DNA of 64,000 nucleotides, from NCBI GenBank assembly GCA_034766995.1, contig CM068318.1:5689001-5753000 (forward strand), in the 5' to 3' direction. Below the pieces are notes generated by a model, which did no database searches, was not told where the DNA came from, and saw nothing but the letters and a program-made list of their open reading frames with translations. Below, piece after piece: positions 13,690 to 26,245 of the stretch (positions are counted from its first letter, which is position 1; the number at the start of each line of letters is the position of its first letter). The translations under genes were made by a program, and so were the position numbers. The DNA is from Acanthacorydalis orientalis. Its lineage: Eukaryota > Arthropoda > Insecta > Megaloptera > Corydalidae.

Positions 13690-14010
13690 ACAGGCGACGC
13701 AGGTCGTTTGAGATATTAAAACTCTGGTAAAGCTCGGGCCGTTTGTATTTAAAACCAGAGGTCAGAGACGGCGCGACCCGCAGACACATTACATTTTCGT
13801 CTAAACAACGGGTGGTATTAAAACGGATCCCCGTTCGCCTCGGGGGTTGGCATACCTGATATGTAACGATGTTCACGTAGGCATGTTAATTAAGCTTCTA
13901 TCTACAAGTGAAGTAGGTTTTTGTTCTAACCGGCGAGTGAGACAGCTTTATCAGATATTACCGTTCTGTAACAGGCGTTCAGATATTATCAATGCCAGAG
14001 CCACGACAGT
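13690..14010. other. CpG-rich block
   Basis: The sequence is GC-richer with several CpG clusters (around 13770-13850). Frames on both strands (13685-13876 minus, 13847-14095 plus) stay open for 60-80 codons, but neither resembles a known protein. It may be regulatory DNA or a decayed exon. Confidence 0.45.
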
Positions 14011-14535
14011 TTCGCATCAAGAATTTACACGAGACTACGACGCTTGTTCTTCTTCTTATTATTATTGTAGTCATTGTATTCTTTTCAATTTATAATCTTT
14101 ATCGAAGCGACACTCTTCACTCCCTGTACAAAATAAAAATGTATTCGGAATTTACACGTATTCTACGTTTTTATAAACAGTAATTTTTATTATTGAAAAC
14201 TTTTATGTACAGTTCTGAACACTTTAAACACAGTTTTTGTCCCAAAAACACACATGTGCAAGCTGAACAGTTTACTTCCAGCAAATATTTGATAATCTGT
14301 GTACTTTCGAAATATGGATTGATATACTCCTGTTAGTTTTATTTTTGAACTATTTTTGAGAGAATGTAAAATAAAAATAAAATTTTTAAGACTATATTTT
14401 GAAGTTTAACCTTTTTATTGTAAATTGAATATTCCATAAATAATTTTTAAACGTTTTCTCTAATTGAAAATTATACACAAAACAATTATATTTTTTATTA
14501 AACATTTTTATAGATCAAATTCTGATTTGAATAAA

Positions 14536-14573
<38 letters not shown>

Positions 14574-14735
14574 ACGGTTTAGTTTTTGTAGAAATCAAAA
14601 TAATTAGTTTTTCTGAACAGCGTTATGGTTTAATAAAAACAAACTTCAAAATGTAGTATTTTAGTTATACAAGGGTGTGGGAAAATACCTCCCAGATTAT
14701 AAAGTTTAACAAAAAGGCATGCTAAATCCTATTCA

Positions 14736-14804
<69 letters not shown>

Positions 14805-15287
14805 TTGAGTTCAGGATAAAAACTGCAATAATATAATAATTGTTTTATCTATATAACAGAAAATAAAATTTATATTCTATTCTAATTATATTTCTTCATG
14901 CAGATATATATTCGCAATTGAAACACTACATACATTTGGTTCTATGAAAAGTAACAAATAACATAAAATCGACGTTATACTCATAATGATTTAGTCCTAC
15001 TTTCATCGACGGGTCATTGCGCTATTACCAATAAAATACACATATTTATATAGAAACATTGTTATAATTGCAATGAAAATATAAAAACAAACGAGTTTAT
15101 TCTAAAGTGTTGTTATATTTCATGTTTTGTGAACATATTGGGTAATTAATTGGCAGTATTTAATTATTTTTCGAATCATACCAGAACGCCGTCATGATTA
15201 TTAATAACGTTTTAATGGCATAACGTGCAACATAAATAAAAGTCTGTATCCTATGTATGGACACATGGATTTATATACGTGTATGTA

Positions 15288-15322
<35 letters not shown>

Positions 15323-15389
15323 CGTGTATTTGTTTATGGATGTGTGTGTATGTAAAACTAAAATGAAACCGGCAACCGTAAATCTCACA
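14011..15389. other. A+T-rich stretch with long TA tracts
   Basis: Pure TA tracts occupy 14539-14571, 14739-14800 and about 15294-15319. No gene is recognisable. Confidence 0.6.
14739..14800. repeat. (TA)31 microsatellite
   Basis: This is an uninterrupted TA tract of about 62 bp, one of the longest in the window. Confidence 0.95.
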
Positions 15390-15800
15390 CCGTCCAAACT
15401 GTAAATAGCCTGAATTACTGGAGCAGCAGCATCCTCGCTCGTTTTTGTCCTTTGAAACGATTAAAACCACGGGGGTGGGCCGAAGACACACCCGCACGGG
15501 GCCGGCGACTCGTAAATTTTCACGGAAATGAATTGCTCCAGGACGTGTAGAGCGCGCGAAAATTCAAATAAATTATTTACAACGTAGAGAAGAACTGAAA
15601 TACGCGAAGCTCGCGTCGAAAGTAAGTTTCTGTTCCGTCGTAAAATGCGACGGCGGCGTTGTTCTTTCATTATTTATATTTAAGAGTTGACGTCGCGTCG
15701 GCACTTTTTAACGTTATGAAATGTGTTTCAGGTGGTACAACATATTTTTATTAATTTTTCACGTTGTCAGCACGAACTAATAGCCATGTAATGACGCGGT
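15390..15800. other. CpG-rich block
   Basis: CpG is dense, with GGGGCCGGCGACTCG near 15497 and CGACGGCGGCG near 15649. The minus-strand frames covering it (15201-15497 and 15461-15670) include an Arg-rich low-complexity run and match no known protein. It is flanked by A+T-rich DNA on both sides. Confidence 0.45.
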
Positions 15801-16931
15801 CGTATTAAACATTTTTTTTCACTGCGAGGTAACTGAAAATTACCAACGGAAATTTACACGGTGTCGTTTGTTTTTCGATTCCATAACGTTTTGTTTCTGC
15901 GAATTTTAAAGTCTTACTGTTGTCTGTTTGTTCGGTCCTACATAATCGAGATTAATGTTTAAATTTTCGTATTCTTCGAAGATGATTTTTACAACAATTC
16001 GCTCGTTTCAAGACGAGATCAGTTTAGAAATAAAACGGTTCCATTATTTATATAAATCTCTTACATTTTTTTATATTTTTCAAATATTTTTCTCCTATTG
16101 TAAACTATTTTTACAATAGCAGAAATTTTTTAAATTTATTATTATTATAAATTTGAATAAATGATGATGATTATTAAATTTATTATTAATTTGAATAAAA
16201 AATGATGAATTGAAAATTGTCTAAAAAATAGATCTGCTGAAAAGACATATTCATTACAATTAAAAAATCTATAAATTAGATTATTTAAATAATTAACAAA
16301 AACACTTACGGTGTTAGTAATTTATCATTCATTCCTGATTATTTAAAGCAGATGTAGAATTAATTAAATTGCAGCATCTCCTATAGGAATTGCCATCAAA
16401 TAAATCAAATAGCTTCGCACAAGCCAGTCTTATTTCTGATGTTTTCATTAAAAGTGTTCTTAATACCATCTCAAAGATTTTCTATAGAGTTATACCTGGT
16501 TATTTCTTAGAATGTAACGTAGTATTAATTATATATTTGTTTTACTGTAGGTGGAAAATTCTTCAAAAAACTATTAGAAGAAAAACAATTCTTCGAATGG
16601 TAAAAGTAGGTCATTTTCAATGAATGATTTAAAAAGGAAACGTATTTTTTAAGAATTATTTTTCAACAATTTATCTGGAACCATGTTTTATCACACGCTT
16701 TGGGTATATATTTTAACTTGTCAAAACATCCAGCTTAGTATAATGATATCTTGTGCATAAAAAATCATCTCTCTAAATATCTAATTTACTTCATGACAAT
16801 TTATTTAATCCAAAATATCGACATGATCCAAAATATATAATGAAAAGTAATAAAAAAACATATTTAAAATATTATAATTTTTTTATAAAATGAATAAAAA
16901 AAATTAAAAATATAAATGTTTGCTTTTAAAT

Positions 16932-16967
<36 letters not shown>

Positions 16968-17367
16968 CATAAATATTCATGTCAATATTGAAAAATATAA
17001 CTAAAGTGTTTTTACAACTACCTTGTTTATTTGAAACTACTGAATAATTTAAAAATAGAAACACAAACGTGCATCCTTTGATATTTCAATCTAATTTCGA
17101 ACATTTGAATTATAAACTAAAATCCGACTGCCGAAATAAAATTTTACTTTATAATAATGGCACGAGATATAACTAGTTAATTGCATGTTTGAAGCCAAGT
17201 TGTTTTATAATACAAACTGGATGGAGAAAACTGAAAGCTCGAAAATGTGTGTAACTACCATTGAGTGTTTGAAATTTTCATGAAATATAATATACCTTTT
17301 GTATTCAAAACATACACAAACACTTATATATATATATATATGAATGTATATTTGTGTACATAAGACC
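15801..17367. other. A+T-rich stretch without a recognisable gene
   Basis: The frame at 16390-16623 is unrecognised. A fair 3' splice-site-like string (TTTTACTGTAG followed by GTGG) occurs near 16540-16554 with no matching exon. TA tracts lie at about 16934-16964 and 17326-17341. Confidence 0.55.
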
Positions 17368-17482
17368 ATTAAATTCCATGGCATGTTTGAAACACCGGTT
17401 CTTGTTAGATCACCGAAGTTAACATTGCGTGCGGTTAGTATTTGGATAGATGACCGCTTGGAAACACCTTGTGACTCTGTCA
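17368..17482 (+). pseudogene. 5S rRNA-like pseudogene or 5S-derived SINE head
   Basis: The segment is about 115 nt, against about 120 nt for a normal 5S rRNA, and aligns along its full length with insect 5S rRNA. Landmarks in order are TCCATGGCATGTTTGAA, ACACCGGTTCT at 17392-17402, GATCACCGAAGTTAA at 17408-17422, GGTTAGTATTTGGATAGATG around 17433-17452, and GACCGCTTGGAAACACC ending at 17468. The intermediate element and box C are well kept. Box A is damaged by a net loss of about 4 nt after GAAGTTAA. The two ends cannot form the normal terminal stem, and no T-run terminator follows, so it is probably not a working gene. 5S-derived sequences also occur as SINE heads, but no tail or A-rich end is visible here. 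The 100-codon frame at 17344-17646 is a shadow of it. Confidence 0.85.
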
Positions 17483-19959
17483 TTCAATCTCAAAAACACG
17501 CAATAAAGGACGGCAATGTGAGGTTTATAGGCTTTACTTCTTCGAAGAGTATCCAATTCAAAAAAGATAAGGATATGAATAGATCAAAACGTGTCGAAGA
17601 TCTCAGAGAATCACTTCATAACAGCACTTATATTAATTCCAGCTGACTGAACAAATCTTTTATTGACATTATTTGAACTGATTAAAAAATATAGGTTTTG
17701 GTATGGCATACACGTGTTTATTTAAAAGTGTTAAAATGAACTTATGTAGAAAAATACGTATAAGATGTGATTATCTATTAAACGAAAATGAAAGCAAACC
17801 GATTCTTTTTCTGTTGCACAGTAAACTCCACTTTTATATAATTGCGCATAATGAGCTGTTTAAAATAAATAGCGTTCAGTGTTGCGTTGTTATGCTACTT
17901 TTATTTTCGCCTTGAGACAGAATTAAAAATAAAATAAGGTCGTTAAAGGAAACTTTTATTTTTCATACGGTATTTGTTCATAATAGTCGTTCTTTTCGTA
18001 AGCTTAAAACTATATTAATGTTTTTGATATTACCATATTTAAAAAAAATCATGTAGATGAATAATATTTCCAGTAGACTGATAGTTACCATGTAGAATGA
18101 AAAATTAGAATAATAATTTTTAAACAACTGCGTTTTTTCAGCTTGAAATGTTTACAGTTATTTAAGATTATGAAATTATTTATCTGAGAGTACGAGATAT
18201 GCCAGTTTTTTAGGTGCAATTTATTGAAAACAACTTCTACAATAAATATTAATAATAGATACAATATAAAATAACATAGATACATACTGTTAAGGTCTTC
18301 ATAATAGTAATAAATGTTTATACGCCTGATAAAAGTGTCAGTTTTGGTGGTAGAAATCACAAGACTTAAATTTTACTGATTATTATTCTTAGAAGATTTC
18401 ATCGATTAATATAATGACTTCAACAAGTAGAAATAGAGTTCATTCTAAACAAAAAAAAACACATCGAAGATTCAATAGCCAGATTTTTATAATTTTCTAA
18501 CTTAATTTTTAATGAATCATTAGTATTTTCATAAAAATCAGTTATTCTTTGATTTCAATCTCTTCTTGCTGGATATATCTTAAATTATTTTAATATATAA
18601 TCAAAAGTTACAAGATTTCTTTTCTCAAATTTTCCTATTTAATTTTTTACAATATTTCAATTCAAGTATTAAAACTTAAAATGTTTATTAAGGATGAAAC
18701 GAAAAGGGTTCATTTGTATTAATTTAATATTGCAAATTTTATGATAAATATAAAACATATTTACTTCTACAATACTTAAAAAATGACTCATCAAAGACAA
18801 ATAAACTCTTTGTTTCGCATTAAGATTTTAATTTTTAATCGTTTTCAGTATACAATTTAGGATCTTGTGATGTTTACTTATTAAGTGAGCAATATGTCTT
18901 TTTCTTGACAGAAATGAATGTAACGCGATTTCTACGAATTTGCAGACGATATTTCTACTTCAATACAGAAAAGAATGAGAGATTCAATGTTTGTCTACTA
19001 TGTAATATTTTAAGAGAATACTTTGATTGGTTTAATTCCATATATTCCACCCAGACAGGAAATTTACTAATATGACATTATTAGTATTCAGTATCTTACT
19101 CTGACAGTAATTTATTCATTGATAAAAAATATTTCTTTTTGTTTAGATATCAAAAATCATAAATAAATAAGATGATGATGAAAATCATAAATGATAAGAA
19201 AGATACTTACACTATTTAAAACATCTACTTAAATAGATTACAATATTTCCTGTTGAGGGTGTTAGATATAGATGAATTTATCAAATTGGTAGTCCAAGTT
19301 TCAAAGAACCGTATTTTTTACTTGAAGTCTTTTTTCGTTCGTCTGATACTATTAAAAAAAATTAAACACCATTTCACAAAATAAAACTATTAACTTCAGA
19401 AATATGTTCAGTTAGTAATAGCTCTAAAAAGAATTAATCTAATTTTAATAGAATAAGATTTTTTTGTTAAACAGAATTGAGAGGAAATGTTTTGAATTGT
19501 ATTTATGTAGTATTTTAAAATGAATTATTCGAAAAACCTTAAAAAATCGAATCATGTTTAATAATTATACACTTATGAATTAAACAAAGGTTGATTAATT
19601 TAAATGCGACTTTCATGTATGTAATTGTATTAATTACGGTAAGATTTTAGGCTAAGATAATTATGTTTTACTTAAAAATTATATTAATGTAAGAATAGTT
19701 TATAACTTTAACATAGTTTTTATTATATATATATATATATATATATGTAATTAAATTTAACCCAAATAAGCTAAGTATTATTAGTTTTCTATAAAAAGAA
19801 AAATTGAAATATCATTAGAAACAACTTTTCTTGTTATTGAAATACGATTAAGAAATTACAATGAATAATGAAATAGTTTCTACATAAAATATATTTGTAA
19901 ACTTTAGAATGATAAAAAGCTTCCACTTCGGAATAAAACTAATTATATTTTCGATAATT

Positions 19960-19961
<2 letters not shown>
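17483..19961. other. A+T-rich stretch without a recognisable gene
   Basis: Short frames at 17703-17915 and 18085-18360 are unrecognised. A 3' splice-site-like GCGTTTTTTCAG ends near 18140 with no evident exon. One pure TA tract of about 22 bp lies at 19725-19746. Confidence 0.6.
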
Positions 19962-20025
<64 letters not shown>

Positions 20026-20112
20026 ACGTGTGTGTATAGAGTGACAAAACTTTTGAATTAAATCATAGAAATTTTTATTCATATTAGATTTTAAACTTTT
20101 CAATATTTTCAA
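19962..20112 (+). repeat. compound (TA)n(TG)n-linked dispersed repeat, copy 1
   Basis: A TA tract (about 19962-20006) runs into TG units (20007-20034 with one interruption), then TATAGAGTGACA, then a unique part at 20053-20112. The unique part aligns with 26748-26803 at about 90% identity, apart from a 4-nt gap; both share AAATCATAGAAATTTTTA and TTTTCAATATTTTCAA. The microsatellite and unique parts occur in the same order in both copies, so they appear to belong to one repeat unit. No coding capacity is visible and the element type is unknown. Confidence 0.75.
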
Positions 20113-20619
20113 GCCAATAATAAGCCAAGGTTAACATTAACTTTTTGAAGTGTAAAATAAATACAAATTATTACAAGTAAGGTGTTATATATCTAATATA
20201 GATATTACTTTATTTTTTAACAAACATTTATTATTTGTAAGATAAAACTGTTAAATATCTTTGATTAGAAATCGTTCAAGTGAGTTTTATTCAATATACG
20301 ACTTGTCTACTTCACTGATGGGATTGTTATTTTTTATTCGATAAGTTTCGAGCATGAACTTTCGATTTAAGTAAATTCGAAACGTGTCGACTTCATAACA
20401 CAAGGGCCGAAAGCTTAAAATATTTCCCCATTACTGTATTAATATGTAAAGTTGAGCGTTCCACTGTAACATTCTTGAACGTTTTCCATATTTACCTATC
20501 ATAAAATATACTTATGCGTCATAAATGTTCATGCAAAACTTAAATATGTACTCTAAGCTTAAGCTTTATTGCTTGTTAATGCTTTCCATAATACTTAATT
20601 TCGGTAAATAACAATATAT
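20113..20619. other. A+T-rich stretch without a recognisable gene
   Basis: Nothing could be recognised apart from short A+T-rich runs. Confidence 0.6.
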
Positions 20620-21010
20620 CAATCTATGCGTATCGGGACGAGTCTGTTCGGAAAACAAGGACTGAAAGAAGTTTACGATGTACGAATTTACAATTTTCAA
20701 TCACACATAAACCGCACACGTGAATGTGCGGGGGTGGTTCTTGTTAATGGCGTAGATGACAGCATGCGTCGCTTTCGTTCCTATCTCAGGTGTTCTAACA
20801 TTTGTTAGCGTAATGACTGTAATTATGCGCTTGTGTGATAAAAGTGAATATACGACGAAGTATGTTATTTGATACTAGAGATATGGGGCGTGCATTACCG
20901 CCGTTGCTATTGCTGTTGTGTTCAGCCTTGATAGATTCGTTACGGGAACTTTTAATTATAGGGTTTGTTACCTTGTTTGCAGGTAAGAGATTTATGTTTA
21001 TTTGCACAAT
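20620..21010. other. GC-richer block with splice-like signals
   Basis: This less A+T-rich block holds short open frames on both strands (20626-20808 plus, 20795-21007 minus, 20835-21029 plus), none recognisable. A pyrimidine-rich acceptor-like string GCTTTCGTTCCTATCTCAG ends at 20789. A joined acceptor/donor ends and begins at 20982/20983 and is listed separately. Confidence 0.45.
20965..20990 (+). other. candidate recursive (ratchet) splice site
   Basis: The sequence reads TTACCTTGTTTGCAG then GTAAGAG, joining a pyrimidine-rich 3' splice site directly to a consensus 5' splice site at 20982/20983. This is the known signature of ratchet points in long insect introns, where an intron is removed in steps and a zero-length exon is left. 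The call is by motif only. Such strings can also arise by chance in 64 kb, so this is an inference. Confidence 0.4.
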
Positions 21011-21292
21011 TGAAATTCTACTGCGTTGATTTCATTTTAATGATAATATAGATTTTTCCCCCCGAACGATGCATATATTACCATATTTTAGTTAACATTC
21101 TATTTATTATATGTGTTTTATTTATTTATTTTTTTGCTTTCACCTTGTAGAAATTATGTTATTATTAGTGTAACGAATGAGTCAGGCAATCGCATTTTCA
21201 GAACGGAATCGTAAAATATATACGGAAATAATTAGTTTATTTAAATTCTCTATTATTATAGCTACAAGATTATTATTTATTTTCAAATTTAT

Positions 21293-21329
<37 letters not shown>

Positions 21330-24237
21330 TATAATCCTATATTTTTATGAAATAATGTGTTAATAAAATTCAGTGCTACGTTAAACAACATTAATTGGTT
21401 TATTTGGTTGAAATGAAAAATGAATCGATCGAAATGAAAAATGGGTTCGTTAAATGTAAAGTATTTGTTTTCCCTGAAACTTTTTTTTTTAAAAAAATAT
21501 CACGAATTAAAGAACGACGGAGAACACGTCTGTGCATCTAGACAATACTTGTAAAAAAAATAAAAAAGAGAACCTGATGGGAAGTAAATCTTCGAAAGCC
21601 TTTAACCTACAAATAAAATTGAAAAAACAGCATGCGAACAGTAGAAGAGCACGCATAAAAATTTACTCGGAAATACACAGTGTCATGACGGATGTATCAT
21701 ATATCAAGTGAGACTAACAGTGAAAACACGTACTAACAGAGTGCCTGCTTTACAAAAACCTAAGATACTGATTTACAAGATTCTGAAGTAGGCATTCACA
21801 GTCGCTGACTTACTAGCAAACGAACGTACGAACAAAAATGTACGACTTCTCGAGCATAAATATAATTTTATTTTACACTTATATTCATACAAACTTAAAC
21901 GCAGACACACATACATACATATATATATATATATATATCAAAAGTTTTAAATACAAAATACTCTATAAAATATTTATGCATTAATTGACTACAATTTCTT
22001 TTTACTTCAATACAAGAAATGTTAATTTATTTTTAAAATTGAAAAGGACAAAACGATCATTCAGCCCTCTCCAATAAATAGTATTGATGTGATTTATACA
22101 ACTAACTTTATTTCTAGTCTATAAATTTTATACGACTTTGCTATACTTGCGAGTTTCTGTCGTGTTTTTATTTTTTTAAAAAAATGTACAGATTGCTTGC
22201 GTTATATACGTGAAGTGTCAATTTGAAAATGGAAGATACTAAGATATATTTTCACCATATATGCTATATTATTGTCGAAAGAGTAGAAATAAAAAAACGA
22301 TATAAAGATTTGAGTGGAGTACAGAGGAGATTTTGTGAATAGTCAAATATACTAGAATATATTTCTACAGTTTTCAATACGAGATTTCTCTCTGAAAGTT
22401 GGATAGAAAATCCTTCACGAATAATAAAGACGATACATTAGTTTATAATAATAAACGCAGTAGATTTATGAGGAACTTAAAATACTGTAAATATCAATTG
22501 TAAGACTTTTGGAGAGTTTGGTTAGTTTAATCGATGCTATCTATTAGTATAACATCTTTTTAGCAAAATAAGGTTGAATTTCGCCTCTTTTATCGATTTT
22601 CCTCTGAAACAAAATGTTAAAAAGATTAGTAAATGATTATGTTCCATTATTGCTGGTTTTTAAAAATGTTGTGTTTCCTCAAATACATAAGACTAATTAT
22701 TTTTCCATGAAAGTGATTGCAGTTGAATCGAGATATCTTATGTCATCTTCCATATTTTACTGATATTATACTTTTGGAATATTATTTATTTTGTCTGGTC
22801 ATAACTAATTTAAAGATAATGAGTTCCAATTCTATAATTTTATTAAAAAACACTTTAAGATGTTATATAAAAATCTAATTAAAAATTCTACACAAACTAA
22901 TAAATATGATGATCAGGACATCGAACTAAATGATAGAAAAAATTATATTTTATAAAATATATTTGAATAACATTATATGTTGATATTTAATATTTGGATA
23001 AAGTCATTGGTTGTTTATTAATTTTATTATTTTAGCAATTTATTTTATATTTTAATTATTGTAAAATTAGATTAAGATAATCATTTTTCGACACTTATAG
23101 CTGAGAATTTCTTTAGTATTCAATACTTAGATCTAGAATGAACTGATTTAAATATAAAAATAATTTAAACTTAATCTTACTGAAAATCATATAATAAATA
23201 GAAAAAATGGATTACAAAAATATTTATTACTTTTATAACAGCATTTAATTTAATGATTTAATATTCAGTATATATATATATATATATTTAAATAAAGACT
23301 CATATTCTCAAGTGTATCGCACCGCCATTAAAAATAATATATACTTTTACAAACATAATAATATGATGTAATATTACACTTAATTACAGCATTCGAAAAT
23401 TCCTTTGATGTATCAGTTAATTATATTTCATTCGTCATGCTGCTAGTTATTTTTATTTGATTTTAATTATCTGAATATGGATATACTTATTTAAATTATA
23501 CCTTATTACATTGAATGTTTCTAAAATGCGTTCACAAATTTAGATCGGCCCCTTTTATTATTCATACATCAATTTGTGTATAAAAGTTTTTTAATGAACT
23601 TTGGGAATGTTGTTAAGATTATTGACGTCTATAAGGATTACGAAATGTTATGATTTATTAATAATTATCTCGAAAAGAATATACGAGATAGCATTGACAA
23701 GATGAGGCTATCGAAAATATAATGTTGTGATATTTTTTGAAAATATCAAAAAGGAAGAATGTGGTTAACGACATAGCTGTACTAACACAAACATTTCTGT
23801 ACTATAATTTTTGCTTTTAAATTTACAAAAGTTCAGAATGAAAATTAACTACGAATTTTCAAAAAAAGTATAAAAGTTGTCAATATAAATATTTAAAGTT
23901 AATTAAAAACCTATCCTTCGCTATTATTTTTATACTATTATGGCATAATAATATGTATGTATTTATATTTGGTGTAAAAATTGTGTCTTGAAATTGAATC
24001 AGGCATAAATCTGTTGTCAATGAAAATATTTTCTTGTTGTCTTGGCATAATCTCTCACAAAACAATAGTAAACACGGTATCCATAAAGCAGCATATTAGG
24101 AATTGCATGATTTTCGGATTTCAGCTATAAAAAAATTCTACAGAAATCCCGGGAATGATTTTTTTTTGCTTTTGGGGAAGGTGTTGCGACATATAAAACA
24201 TGTAGAAAATACTAAAACAGTGGTAGATGTTCGAAAA
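21011..24237. other. A+T-rich stretch without a recognisable gene
   Basis: TA tracts lie at about 21297-21326, 21918-21938 and 23271-23287. T10A7 (21481-21497) and T7A7 (22171-22184) palindromes are present. Two direct 13-nt copies of GAAATGAAAAATG lie near 21411-21443. No protein or RNA gene is recognisable. Confidence 0.6.
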
Positions 24238-24432
24238 TGAATTATGACTTCATCGATTCGAAGTTGACAACTTTTTTTGGTACGCGATTCGTTAGTTGCC
24301 CTTCAGATGGAACAGAGTTATACAAAATAGTGATGGATATTTTGAGGATTGAAATGTATTCCTCCATTTTTCCATAAATAAATATTCTTTTTCTATATAA
24401 AAAAGATACCGAATTAATTTGTGCACCTAATA
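24238..24432 (+). mobile_element. mariner-type transposase C-terminal relic, copy 2
   Basis: Codons 24296-24349 read LPFRWNRVIQNSDGYFED followed by a stop (24350-24352), the classic mariner transposase tail. About 50 nt upstream, in another frame, FIDSKLTTFF (24249-24278) matches the preceding part of the tail, so a frameshift lies between. After a short 3' untranslated part, the element ends at 24405-24430. Read on the minus strand this end begins TTAGGTGCACAAATTAATTC, which resembles mariner terminal inverted repeats of the TTAGGTTGGTGCA type. It is followed by TA (24431-24432), the expected target-site dinucleotide. No left end or transposase core is present, so this is a 5'-truncated dead copy. 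It aligns with copy 1 at 1901-2071. Confidence 0.82.
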
Positions 24433-24779
24433 TATATAAAGTGCGTGCGTATGTGTATTGGTTTATGGTAAAATGTGCATTTTCAGGTGTTATAGCAGCG
24501 TCCTGAGTTGTCACGACTAGCGAACCAGATAAAAATATAGTGATATATTATGGAATCAGTGTACACACTGTTTATTTTTTAATGTCAATTCACCTACGAT
24601 GATTTATTCAGAGAATTAATTTAACTGTTCAGAGCAGAAATGTTAATCTGTGTTCTGACAAGCAAAAAATTTTTACACGGAATGAAAAAAAAAACTCCGA
24701 AATGTTTCAATTAATTAGCATCAAAACGTTTAAATTAACTCGTGCATGCAAATGTTTTAGCACCTTGTTACTTATGTAC
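24433..24779. other. A+T-rich stretch
   Basis: Nothing could be recognised downstream of the mariner end. Confidence 0.6.
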
Positions 24780-25560
24780 ATAATGTTCGTACGGAATTAT
24801 TTCAGTGCGAGCGAGACGGAACGACAGTCGAGAGATAACGACAGCGAGAGTTGTTTTTAAAAAAATTTATACTTTAGGTAAAAACTTGTTAATTCACCCA
24901 ACGAAACAATATGCTGTGAAATGTGGCCCGCAAAACGCTTGAAAACGAAACCGCAAAACACTCAACCATAAGTGCGCCAATGATACTATTCTTTTGGTAG
25001 CTGTCTTCACGCAGCACTGCGATGACATTTATAATTACAATGTACAGAATAACAAGCAGCGTTCGTGGAGGTGGTTCTCTCAGACAGGTGGTTAAAATGG
25101 GGCGGGGGTGACGACGACGACGACGGCGGCAGCGAAACAGAAGGGTTGAAATGTGGTGGGCGGATGAGGCAGTTTTACTAAAACCCCATACTCGTATTCC
25201 AGGTGTGTTTTACCTTATACTGCCGTGTTATCGTGTCTGCAACACGCTTTCGACTCAAGTAGAAGTCATTGGTTTAATATTAGCGTCATTATCAAACGTT
25301 GCTAAAATTAGATTAGTTAAATACAGTGTAATTGTTGGAAACTCGCGACAATACCGTATCTCTCTTTTAGCAGACGGTTACAGTCAGGAATTAATTATTT
25401 ATGACAGAAAAGACAATACCGACGAGAGTTTATCAGAATTTCGTTTTATCTTTATATGTTAAACACATCGAGAACGGCTTCAGTTCAGTCTTTCATCAAC
25501 AGCTCGCAATCGTCGACGCGAGCATTAATCTTTGTGTTTTGTCTTCTGTTCGAACCCGAC
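24780..25560. other. CpG-rich block with GAC/GGC repeats
   Basis: GC-richer sequence includes a short GAC-type repeat running into CGGCGGCAGCG at about 25110-25134. The plus-strand frame at 25151-25462 stays open for 103 codons but matches no family I recognise. TATTCCAG then GTGTGT at 25200 is splice-like but weak. It may be conserved regulatory DNA or an unrecognised exon. Confidence 0.45.
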
Positions 25561-26019
25561 TATCATAAATTCAATTGTTTCGTCAAGGATTTTTGAAACT
25601 TTTTCATCTGTTCATTCATATACAGACACATGCATACGCTCGTGTATTTTTTCATTGAACAGAGTAATAGAAAATCATTAAAAAAATGTAACGAATCGAT
25701 AACAGAAACATCCTGAAACGAGAGTTAATGAAATTGTTCGGTAATCATTCAGCTGCATTATTAAATTATTAGGGCAAATGCTGTGTGCGTTCGAACAATT
25801 TCATCGACTGAGCTTAGTTCGATTAATATATGCAGATAATAAATATTCAGTGGCGCGATAGATTTTCATTTGATCTTGATTATTTTATATGTTATTCTGT
25901 ATGTATTATTTAACGATCAAGCAAGCAGGCGAACAAACAAACAGACAGACACAACAGCGGCCACCATTGACTCGTGCACGTTCTGTAATTTCGCGCTGTG
26001 TACGATCCTCCAGTGTACA
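25561..26019. other. mixed-composition stretch
   Basis: No gene is recognisable. A short run of CAAACAGACAGACA-like repeats lies near 25930-25950. Confidence 0.5.
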
Positions 26020-26245
26020 TACAGCCATCCTGGGATCGACACGCAACCGATGACAGTAAAACTTTTTTTTTGTATCAAATCACGAGCCGGCGACCGGCGG
26101 GCCGTTTTTTAGTACTATATCGAATCGAATCATAATTGTTTGCAGAGTCCATTACAGATATGGGAATTATCTGTCATTGCTTTATTATGATCTATTTTCA
26201 ATTGAATTTTCCGCTTTAATAAATATCGTATGCTTTTTTGATTGT
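26020..26245 (+). repeat. duplicated collinear module, copy A
   Basis: It aligns collinearly with 35440-35720. The best part, 26120-26175 against 35603-35658, matches at 47 of 56 positions without gaps and includes an identical ATAATTGTTTGC and an identical GAATTATCTG. Upstream landmarks occur in the same order in both: CACGCAACCG, then GTAAAACTTTTT, then TATCAAA/TGTCAAA. No open frame is shared, so the similarity looks non-coding. It may be an old dispersed repeat, a segmental duplication or a duplicated enhancer; TGTTTGC fits a forkhead site and TTATCTG a GATA site. There is no proof of function. Confidence 0.7.

Noticed and set aside
17344..17646. 100-codon open frame over the 5S-like copy
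   Set aside because: The sequence is explained by 5S rRNA similarity; the frame is a shadow.
24242..24514. 90-codon minus-strand frame
   Set aside because: It is antisense to the mariner tail and terminal repeat.
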